From an uncultured Collinsella sp. (GTDB lineage: Bacteria > Actinomycetota > Coriobacteriia > Coriobacteriales > Coriobacteriaceae), in contig USKL01000039.1 in assembly GCA_900555225.1 (NCBI GenBank), positions 1 through 9,781 of the forward strand: DNA of 9,781 nucleotides. The letters are read 5' to 3'. Made by a program: the position numbers and the translations under genes. Position 1 is the first letter of the stretch. Each line of letters opens with the position of its first letter. Below, one piece after another: positions 1-4,949 of the stretch. The notes under the pieces are model-generated. The model saw only the letters and a program-made list of their open reading frames with translations. It made no database searches and was not told the DNA's origin.

Positions 1-528
1 GATGGCGCGGCCGATAGCGACACGCTGGCGCTGGCCGCCGGAGAGCGCCTTGGGCTTACGGTCGAGGTACTCGGTAATGCCCAGAATCTCGGCAGCAGAG
101 CGAACCTTGCGGTCGATCTCGTCCTTGGGAACCTTCTTGAGCTCGAGCGTAAATGCCATGTTCTCGTACACCGTCATATTGGGGTACAGAGCGTAGCTCT
201 GGAACACCATGGCGATGTCGCGGTCCTTGGGCGCCACGTCGTTGACACGCTTGCCGTCGATGAGCACATCGCCCGAGGTAATGTCCTCCAGGCCGGCGAC
301 CATGCGCATCGTCGTGGACTTACCGCAGCCAGAGGGGCCAACGAGGACGACGAACTCCTGGTCGTGAACGGTGAGGTTGAAGTCCTCTACAGCGAGCACA
401 CCGTCCTCGGTAACCTTGAGGTTGTGCTTCTTCTCCTCGGTCTTCTTCTTTTTGCCAAAGAAGCCTTTCTTTTTTGACTCGTTGTTGGGATACACCTTCT
501 GAACATGTTTGAGAACGATCTCGGCCAT
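1..528 (-). CDS. ABC transporter ATP-binding protein, MsmK/UgpC/MalK class (N-terminal 176 residues; 3' end outside window)
   Basis: This is the ATPase that would power the sugar ABC importer encoded just upstream on the same strand; it acts at the cytoplasmic face of the permease pair. Seen directly: Walker [10 protein letters not shown] at residues 64-72, Q-loop Gln110 in [19 protein letters not shown], and signature LSGGQRQR from residue 162. The Walker B aspartate and the C-terminal regulatory (OB-fold) domain expected of this class lie beyond the window edge. The start ATG at 528 follows an AAAGG Shine-Dalgarno motif at about 538-543. An oddity is a lysine-rich insertion at residues 17-36 ([15 protein letters not shown]) between the first beta strand and the VLAVEDFNL strand; classical MsmK proteins have a short turn there. 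The gene is last in the visible operon, 68 bp after the second permease, with a stem-loop in the gap. Class assignment is firm; the substrate is not readable from an ATPase, and such ATPases may serve several importers. Confidence 0.96.
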   Translation of the reverse strand, partial: MAEIVLKHVQKVYPNNESKKKGFFGKKKKTEEKKHNLKVTEDGVLAVEDFNLTVHDQEFVVLVGPSGCGKSTTMRMVAGLEDITSGDVLIDGKRVNDVAPKDRDIAMVFQSYALYPNMTVYENMAFTLELKKVPKDEIDRKVRSAAEILGITEYLDRKPKALSGGQRQRVAIGRAI

Positions 529-546
529 GTCTCTACCTTTCGATAT

Positions 547-571
547 GCGGCGCCGCGCTGAGGGGCGCCGC
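547..571 (-). other. Intercistronic stem-loop between second permease and ATPase
   Basis: Perfect 8-bp inverted repeat GCGGCGCC (547-554) / GGCGCCGC (564-571) with a 9-nt loop. On the minus strand it lies just upstream of the ATPase ribosome-binding site and is not followed by a T-run, so it is not a canonical terminator. It may be an mRNA stability or processing element, or it may modulate translation of the ATPase (inference). Confidence 0.6.
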
Positions 572-596
572 AGAAACTTGCAAAACAGTTACGGCA

Positions 597-1436
597 TTAG
601 CCCTTGACGGCACCTGCCACCACGCCGTCGATGATGTACTTCTGACAGAGGATGTACATGATAACGATGGGGATAACGACCATCATGATGCAGGCCATCA
701 TGGGGCCGAGCTCGACGTGGCCGTAGCCGCCGCGGAAGTACTGGATCAAGATAGGAATGGTCTTGTACTTGGTGGAGTCGAGCGTAAGGTAGGGCAGCAG
801 ATAGTCGTTCCAGACCCACATGGTCTCGAGGATGCCGACCGAAAGATAGGTGGGCTTCATGATGGGAAGGACGATCTTAAAGAACACCTGGACCGGGTTG
901 CAGCCATCAATCATGGCCGCCTCCTCGATCTCGAGCGGGATGTTCTTTACAAAACCGGCGAACATAAAGACCGCCAGGCCCGCGCCAAAGCCCAGATAGA
1001 TAAAGCAGATGTTGAACGGCGTGTTAAAGCCGATGCGGTCCGCCAAATTGGACAGCGTGAACATGAGCATCTGGAACGGCACGACCATCGAGAACACGAA
1101 CAGGTAATAGAAGAAGTTCGAGATCTTGTTGTTGACACGAACCACGTACCAAGCGCACATGGAGCAGCACACCAAGATCAGCACGACCGACGTGACCGTG
1201 ATGATGAGCGAGTACATAAATGCCGAGGCAAAGCCCTGCTCGTTAAGGGCGTGCATGTAGTTTGCGAGGCCGTTGAACGTCTCGGGCGTGAGCAGATCGA
1301 ATGCCGTGGTGGTGCTGATTGCGGTCGCTTTCTTAAAAGAATTAAGCGCAATCATGAACACGGGGTAGATCCACGCGAGCGACAGGATCGTAAAGAAAAT
1401 CGAGAGCGCGCGGTTGATAACCTTATCGCGTTTCAT
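597..1436 (-). CDS. Carbohydrate ABC transporter permease, MalG/UgpE type
   Basis: A 279-residue inner-membrane permease, normal length for the MalG-type half of a carbohydrate importer. Seen: an N-terminal membrane segment (about residues 10-32, IFFTILSLAWIYPVFMIALNSF), further hydrophobic segments around residues 75-105, 110-130, 140-165 and 240-265, and the cytoplasmic EAA loop EEAAMIDGCNPVQVFFKIVLP, with the EAA at residues 172-174 and Gly178, which docks onto the ATPase. The start ATG overlaps the stop codon of the preceding permease (TAATG, one shared base) and has a strong AAGGAGGTG Shine-Dalgarno about 7 bases upstream, so the two permeases are very probably translationally coupled. 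Together with the MalF-type partner it forms the membrane channel for a sugar or small oligosaccharide delivered by the lipoprotein at 2378-3694. The substrate cannot be told from the permease alone; the adjacent TreR-like regulator suggests an alpha-glucoside. Confidence 0.96.
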   Translation of the reverse strand: MKRDKVINRALSIFFTILSLAWIYPVFMIALNSFKKATAISTTTAFDLLTPETFNGLANYMHALNEQGFASAFMYSLIITVTSVVLILVCCSMCAWYVVRVNNKISNFFYYLFVFSMVVPFQMLMFTLSNLADRIGFNTPFNICFIYLGFGAGLAVFMFAGFVKNIPLEIEEAAMIDGCNPVQVFFKIVLPIMKPTYLSVGILETMWVWNDYLLPYLTLDSTKYKTIPILIQYFRGGYGHVELGPMMACIMMVVIPIVIMYILCQKYIIDGVVAGAVKG

Positions 1437-2290
1437 TACTGCTGCACCTCCTTGGACCTCGTGGCCTTAAGCTGGATCATGGAGATGGCCACGACCAGGA
1501 TGCAGAAGATAACCGCCTTGGCCTGACCAATGCCCTGCCATGCGATACCGGCACGCGAATAGAACGTGTTGTAGATGTTCAGGGCGAGCATCTCGGTGGA
1601 GTGCGCGGGGGCGCCGCCGGTAAGGGCGAGGTTCTGGTCGAACAGCTTAAAGCCGTTGGTGATGGACAGGAACAGGCAGATGGTGATGGTCGGCATCAGG
1701 TTAGGGATCTTAACCTTCCAAAACGTCTGCCATGCCGTAGCGCCGTCGACCTTGGCGGCCTCGATGTAGTCGGACGGAATGGACTGCAGACCAGCGATGT
1801 AGATGATCATCATGTAGCCGACCTGCTGCCACAGGGTCAGGATGATAAGGCCCCAGAAGCCAGCAGCAGAGTTAAGAGCGATGAGCTGGGCGCCCACGTT
1901 GGAGAGCAGGCAGTTGATCAGAATCTGCCAAATGTAGCCCAGCACGATGCCGCCGATCAGGTTAGGCATAAAGAAGATCGTACGGAAGATGTTGGTGCCT
2001 TTGAGCGCCTTGCGGGTGAGCGCCTGCGCAATGGCCAGGGCGATCACGTTGATGAGCACCGTCGACAGGAAGGCAAACGCCACGGTAAAGAAGAACGACG
2101 TGGAGAACTGCGGATCGGACAGCGCGCGCACGTAGTTCTCGATACCGACAAAGTGCGCGTTACTAATGATAATAAACTGGCAGAACGAGAGATAGAAGCC
2201 CTGGATAAAAGGGATCACGAACCCGATCATAAACGCCAGGCACGTGGGCAGCATAAAGAGCGGCCACCAGCGCTTGAGTGCTTTGCCCAT
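1436..2290 (-). CDS. Carbohydrate ABC transporter permease, MalF/UgpA type
   Basis: A 284-residue permease of the short MalF/UgpA form, lacking the large periplasmic loop of enterobacterial MalF. Seen: first membrane segment at about residues 9-33 (WWPLFMLPTCLAFMIGFVIP), further hydrophobic stretches near 67-90, 102-127, 145-170, 203-222 and 255-277, and the EAA loop IEAAKVDGATAWQTFWKVKIP with Glu177 and Gly183. The start ATG at 2290 follows GAAAGGA with a 7-base gap. It is the first permease after the binding-protein gene, separated from it by 87 bp that contain a very stable hairpin, and it overlaps the next permease by one base. It pairs with that MalG-type protein to form the transmembrane domain of the importer. 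Family assignment is strong; substrate specificity is inferred only from context. Confidence 0.96.
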   Translation of the reverse strand: MGKALKRWWPLFMLPTCLAFMIGFVIPFIQGFYLSFCQFIIISNAHFVGIENYVRALSDPQFSTSFFFTVAFAFLSTVLINVIALAIAQALTRKALKGTNIFRTIFFMPNLIGGIVLGYIWQILINCLLSNVGAQLIALNSAAGFWGLIILTLWQQVGYMMIIYIAGLQSIPSDYIEAAKVDGATAWQTFWKVKIPNLMPTITICLFLSITNGFKLFDQNLALTGGAPAHSTEMLALNIYNTFYSRAGIAWQGIGQAKAVIFCILVVAISMIQLKATRSKEVQQ

Positions 2291-2310
2291 AAAAGGGTCC
2301 TTTCAATATG

Positions 2311-2346
2311 CAGGGGGCGGGCAAACCAACGTCTGCCCGCCCCCTG
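2311..2346 (-). other. Very stable intercistronic hairpin between binding protein and first permease
   Basis: Perfect 13-bp GC-rich inverted repeat, CAGGGGGCGGGCA (2311-2323) and TGCCCGCCCCCTG (2334-2346), with a 10-nt loop. On the minus strand it begins 31 bases after the binding-protein stop codon. It is followed by CATATTGAAAGG rather than a T-run, so read-through into the permeases is expected. Such structures in malE-malF-like gaps protect the upstream mRNA 3' end and raise binding-protein levels over permease levels; applying that here is inference. Confidence 0.75.
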
Positions 2347-2377
2347 TCGCTAATCAGATAGCTTGGGCAGCAACTGC

Positions 2378-3694
2378 TTACTCGGAAGCGGCCTTCTCGG
2401 TCTTCCAGCCATCGACGAAGGCGTTCTTGACGCCGTCCCACTTGCTGTTATCGGCAGCGTAGGCAATCAGAGCCTGCTTGAGGTTCTTCTTCCACTCCTC
2501 GGAGGGAATGTAGACGAAGTCCCAAGCGACGGTCTTCTTGCCGTCCTTGGCCATGGCAACGGCCTGCTGCGAGAAGACGTTGGTGGTCTCCTTGGCGCTC
2601 TTGAACGGAGCGGTCAGGCCCATCTTGTCGGCGATGATGCTGGTCGGGGTGTCAGCGGTGACGCACCAATACATGAAGTCCTCGGTGGCCTTCTGGGCAT
2701 CCTCGGAAGCCTGGGAACTGACGCACCAGTAGTTCTCGCCGCCGGAGCACAGGCCCTGGTTCTCCTCGCCGTCAACACCGATGTAGATCGGCATCATGCC
2801 AATCTGATCGTCGGTCATGCCGGCCTTGACGAGGTCAGAGTAGGCCCAAGAGCCGTTCTGGTAGAAGACGGCCTTGCCGGTTGCGAACTCGTTGGTGGCG
2901 TCGTCGCCGGTCTTGGAAGCAAGCTGCGAAGGATCGCAGGTGGAGTCGGTGATGTACAGGTCGAAGATCTGCTTGTAGTTGTCGAGGAACTCACCCTTGA
3001 TCTCGTCGTCCTCCTGGTTGTGCTCCTTCTCAAACTCGTAGTAGAGCGGCATGTTGGCAAGGTGGGTGGTGTAGCGCCAGCTGGAGGAGTCGTCCATGCC
3101 GGCGGAAGTGAAGGCACCCTCGACACCAAGCTCGTCCTTGCGGGCCTGGATGTCGTCGGCACAAGCCTTCAGCTTGTCGAAGGAGTTGATGTCCTCGGCC
3201 TTGTAGCCAGCCTTCTCGAGCAGCTGCTTGTTGTAGATGATGCCGAAGCTCTCCTGGACCCAGTCGATGCACACATCCTTGCCGTCGGACTGCAGAGCCA
3301 GGGAGTCGTCAATGAGCTCACCGCGGAGCTTGGTATCGGACAGGTCGGCGCAGTAATCCTTCCAGTTCTTAAGACCGGTGGGGCCGTTGACCTGGAACAG
3401 GGTCGGAGCGGAGCTCTTGGACATCTCGGACTTGAGCTTCTCCTCGTAGGTGTTGGAAGCGGCGGTCACGATCTTGACCTCGACGCCCTTCTCCTTCTTA
3501 TAGGCCTTGGCGATCTCCTTCCACTCCTTGTCGACCTCGGGCTTGAATTGGAGGAAGTAGACCTCGGCAGCGTCACCAGAAGCAGAGGAGCCGGAGCCGG
3601 CGGAGCCACCGCAGCCCACGAGGCCCAGACCAAGAACTGCAGCCGCGGAACCAGCAAAGCCCAGGAACTGCCTTCTGCTCATTTCGTTCTTCAT
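2378..3694 (-). CDS. Extracellular sugar-binding lipoprotein of ABC importer (family 1 solute-binding protein, Tat-type signal)
   Basis: A 438-residue extracellular solute-binding protein, usual size for the MalE/UgpB/MsmE group; it captures the sugar outside the membrane and hands it to the permeases. The reading frame is open further upstream to 3814, but the start is placed at ATG 3694 because AAAGGGTGG lies 6 bases before it and the signal sequence begins there. Seen: a twin-arginine motif SRRQFLG at residues 6-12, a short Ala/Gly/Leu hydrophobic core, and a lipobox LVGC with Cys28 as the predicted lipidated residue, followed by a Ser/Gly/Ala linker. This predicts Tat export and lipid anchoring. 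The mature part has features usual in this family, such as VYFLQFKPEVDKEWKEIAKAYKK near the start and the LFQVNGPTGLKNWKDY segment. It is the first gene of the transporter operon, behind its own regulatory region and separated from treR by a terminator. The ligand is unknown; a maltose- or trehalose-like oligosaccharide is a contextual guess. Confidence 0.95.
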   Translation of the reverse strand: MKNEMSRRQFLGFAGSAAAVLGLGLVGCGGSAGSGSSASGDAAEVYFLQFKPEVDKEWKEIAKAYKKEKGVEVKIVTAASNTYEEKLKSEMSKSSAPTLFQVNGPTGLKNWKDYCADLSDTKLRGELIDDSLALQSDGKDVCIDWVQESFGIIYNKQLLEKAGYKAEDINSFDKLKACADDIQARKDELGVEGAFTSAGMDDSSSWRYTTHLANMPLYYEFEKEHNQEDDEIKGEFLDNYKQIFDLYITDSTCDPSQLASKTGDDATNEFATGKAVFYQNGSWAYSDLVKAGMTDDQIGMMPIYIGVDGEENQGLCSGGENYWCVSSQASEDAQKATEDFMYWCVTADTPTSIIADKMGLTAPFKSAKETTNVFSQQAVAMAKDGKKTVAWDFVYIPSEEWKKNLKQALIAYAADNSKWDGVKNAFVDGWKTEKAASE

Positions 3695-3717
3695 TACAAT
3701 CCACCCTTTCACACCGT

Positions 3718-3768
3718 GGCGGCACCCTTTGCCGCCGCCTTCGGAGATTGGCTCGGGGACTTTGCCCC
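3718..3768 (-). other. Two tandem small hairpins in the 5' leader of the binding-protein gene
   Basis: On the minus strand the leader holds GGGG-caaagt-CCCC (plus positions 3755-3768) followed by a perfect 7-bp stem GGCGGCA-aaggg-TGCCGCC (3718-3736). Both regions carry the string GGCAAAG. The second hairpin ends 8 bases before the AAAGGGTGG ribosome-binding site. I could not match this to a known riboswitch consensus; it may be only a structured leader that stabilises the mRNA or tunes translation. Confidence 0.4.
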
Positions 3769-3802
3769 TTTTGCTGATTTGAACGATACGCCATTTGGCT
3801 AG

Positions 3803-3814
3803 TTGTTTGAACAA
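3803..3814. promoter_or_regulatory. Operator-like palindrome TTGTTTGAACAA (candidate TreR site) near the transporter promoter
   Basis: TTGT-N4-ACAA inverted repeat with the spacing of the TTGTATATACAA operator I recall for Bacillus TreR. It lies about 110 bp before the binding-protein start. A weak minus-strand -10-like AGTAAT (plus 3817-3822, reading ATTACT) would place the transcription start at or next to this palindrome, which fits repression. The longer string AGTTGTTTGAAC (3801-3812) recurs with one change at 4773-4784 in front of treR. Binding is inferred. Confidence 0.5.
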
Positions 3815-3865
3815 GTATTACTAGAGCGGTAGAAAAACTTCGGTGAACGGTAATTTCAACTTGAT

Positions 3866-3889
3866 ACTTGACAAGTTTTGTATAAACAA
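3866..3889. promoter_or_regulatory. Double palindrome upstream of the transporter operon, including TTGTATAAACAA (candidate TreR operator)
   Basis: Two adjacent symmetric elements: ACTTG-A-CAAGT (3866-3876, perfect 5-bp arms) and TTGTATAAACAA (3878-3889), which differs at one base from the TTGTATATACAA motif recalled for Bacillus TreR. With the site at 3803-3814 this gives at least two TTGT-N4-ACAA elements, about 75 bp apart between starts, a layout compatible with cooperative binding or looping. They sit between the treR terminator and the transporter leader. Confidence 0.5.
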
Positions 3890-3908
3890 TTATTTGTTAT
3901 CTAATGCA

Positions 3909-3961
3909 GAGAAAACGCCCGGTCAAGCCGATGTACCGTCGGTTTGACCGGGCGTTTTCTC
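3909..3961 (-). terminator. Strong bidirectional-type terminator after treR
   Basis: A 23-bp stem (left arm 3909-3931, right arm 3939-3961) with a single G-T wobble-type imperfection at 3927/3943 and a 7-nt loop. The base of the stem is AGAAAA/TTTTCT, so T-rich sequence follows the GC-rich core in either direction (GGCGTTTTCTCT). It begins 40 bases after the treR stop codon and should end that transcript, making the transporter operon dependent on its own promoter. Confidence 0.85.
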
Positions 3962-4000
3962 TTTGAGGCCATGAGTCTCGTCAGGCTGCGAGCTAGCCGG

Positions 4001-4720
4001 CTATCGCTTGGAATTGACGCGGTAATGGAAGATCTCGGGGTGTGTGCGAGTGTGCGTCACCTCAAACAAGATGCCATCCGAGGTGTACGACTGACTCTCC
4101 ATGACGGCAACGCAGTTGTATTTGCCGAGGTCAAGATAGCTGCAGTCCTCATCGTTGGCGAGCTCGACACTCACCGTACGACGGCTCGCCATCACTTTGA
4201 CACCGCGCTTGTGCTCCAGATAGCCGTAAATAGAATCTGCCGCGATCTCGGGAGTCAGGCCCTTGGCGATCGACGCCAAAAAATAGCCATGGTCCACTTG
4301 GCGCGCGTTGCCGTTGAGGCTTCGGACACGCACTACGCGAATCAACTCCTCGCCCACCTTAAAGCCCAGGTGACGAGAGAGTTGCTCGGTGCAAACCAGA
4401 TGTTCGAAAGACTTAACGTCCGTCGATGCAACGGCATTGTTGCGCTTTGCAAACTCGCCAAACGACTCAACCTCTTCGAGTGCGCCCAACATGTCGGTTT
4501 CGCCCTTAAGCCAAATAACGCGCACGCCCTTGCCGTGTATGGGCTGCACAAACATCCCGTCGGCCAGCATGCTCAAAGCGCGGCGGACGGTATTGCGCGT
4601 GCAGCCAAATTCCGCGGTCAGCTCGGCTTCGGTTGGCAGCATCTCCTGAAACGCATAGGTCCCATTAATGATGCGCGAGCGTATTTCTCGGTAGATTCCT
4701 TCGTATATCGCTTTTGGCAT
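4001..4720 (-). CDS. treR: GntR-family (HutC/UTRA) transcriptional regulator, TreR-like trehalose operon repressor
   Basis: A 239-residue cytoplasmic regulator. Residues 1-70 form a GntR winged helix-turn-helix (IYREIRSRIINGTY, LPTEAELTAEFGCTRNTVRRAL, then the HGKGVRV wing), and about 90-235 an UTRA effector domain. The C-terminal half resembles Bacillus TreR as I remember it: LTPEIAADSIYGYLE, TDED-like NDEDCSYLDL, and a FEVTHTRTHPEIFHYR ending. TreR proteins repress trehalose genes and are induced by trehalose-6-phosphate; the effector here may be that or another disaccharide phosphate. ATG 4720 has AGGTG at 4727-4731. The gene points away from the PTS-phosphatase gene and towards the ABC operon, from which a terminator separates it. 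TreR-like palindromes occur before the transporter, and a related half-site overlaps its own predicted -35, suggesting autoregulation. Family is firm; the exact sugar is less certain. Confidence 0.85.
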   Translation of the reverse strand: MPKAIYEGIYREIRSRIINGTYAFQEMLPTEAELTAEFGCTRNTVRRALSMLADGMFVQPIHGKGVRVIWLKGETDMLGALEEVESFGEFAKRNNAVASTDVKSFEHLVCTEQLSRHLGFKVGEELIRVVRVRSLNGNARQVDHGYFLASIAKGLTPEIAADSIYGYLEHKRGVKVMASRRTVSVELANDEDCSYLDLGKYNCVAVMESQSYTSDGILFEVTHTRTHPEIFHYRVNSKR

Positions 4721-4755
4721 TGTTTCACCTCTACATTATTCATTTCCGGCTAGGC

Positions 4756-4795
4756 ACGATAGCATTTCTTAAAGTTGTTTAAACCGAATATCGGT
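4756..4795 (-). promoter_or_regulatory. Predicted treR promoter with overlapping operator-like repeats
   Basis: On the minus strand TTTAAA (4783-4778) and TATCGT (4761-4756, preceded by TGC as an extended -10) are 16 bp apart, giving a plausible promoter 35 bp before treR. The -35 lies inside GTTTAAAC, itself part of AGTTGTTTAAAC (4773-4784), which matches 11 of 12 bases at 3801-3812. A second palindrome ACCGA-ATA-TCGGT (4783-4795) abuts it. This fits negative autoregulation; the promoter hexamers are weak. Confidence 0.4.
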
Positions 4796-4883
4796 GAAGC
4801 GACAGGATTTAGCCGTTGACGGTTTCTGTCATGCCCAAATCGGTTTCGCTCAAAACTGCCGGTACGACACTCGTCTGGTCCTC

Positions 4884-4906
4884 TACAATGAATCCATTGT
4901 TTAAAC
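4884..4906 (+). promoter_or_regulatory. Candidate -10 and operator cluster upstream of the PTS-phosphatase gene
   Basis: TACAAT (4884-4889) is a good -10 hexamer about 60 bp before the start codon, but no convincing -35 is seen 16-18 bp upstream. It overlaps a perfect inverted repeat ACAATG-aatc-CATTGT (4885-4900), followed by TTGTTTAAAC (4897-4906), an exact copy of the 10-mer at 4775-4784. A missing -35 plus dense symmetry suggests a regulated promoter. Confidence 0.4.
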
Positions 4907-4929
4907 GTTTCCCCACGCGCAACGCGCCT

Positions 4930-4943
4930 CGATATTCGGAAGG
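4930..4943 (+). promoter_or_regulatory. Ribosome-binding site fused to an inverted copy of CCGAATATCG
   Basis: CGATATTCGG (4930-4939) is the exact reverse complement of CCGAATATCG at 4784-4793 near treR. Its last bases run into the Shine-Dalgarno GGAAGG (4938-4943), which sits 6 bases before ATG 4950. The overlap means a protein bound here would mask translation or transcription of the PTS-phosphatase gene; the repeat could also be chance. Confidence 0.35.
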
Positions 4944-4949
4944 CAGAAC

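Noticed and set aside
717..1526. Plus-strand open frame opposite the MalG-type permease
   Set aside because: Highly charged, Asp/Arg/His-rich shadow of a membrane protein gene, with no family resemblance.
2311..2346. Rho-independent terminator between binding protein and permease
   Set aside because: The hairpin is strong but no T-run follows on the coding strand, and the next gene belongs to the same transporter.
3695..3770. Possible glycine or cyclic-di-GMP riboswitch in the transporter leader (strings CCGAAGG, GCAAAAGG, GGCAAAG)
   Set aside because: The motifs occur in the wrong order and without the paired stems of either class, so only generic hairpins were recorded.
2363..3802. Long plus-strand open frame (479 codons) opposite the binding-protein gene
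   Set aside because: It mirrors the real minus-strand gene with its signal peptide, and its Leu/Val/Gly-rich low-complexity translation is typical of an antisense shadow in GC-rich DNA.
3944..4753. Plus-strand open frame opposite treR
   Set aside because: The minus-strand reading shows a complete HTH and UTRA regulator with a ribosome-binding site; the plus reading begins in the terminator.
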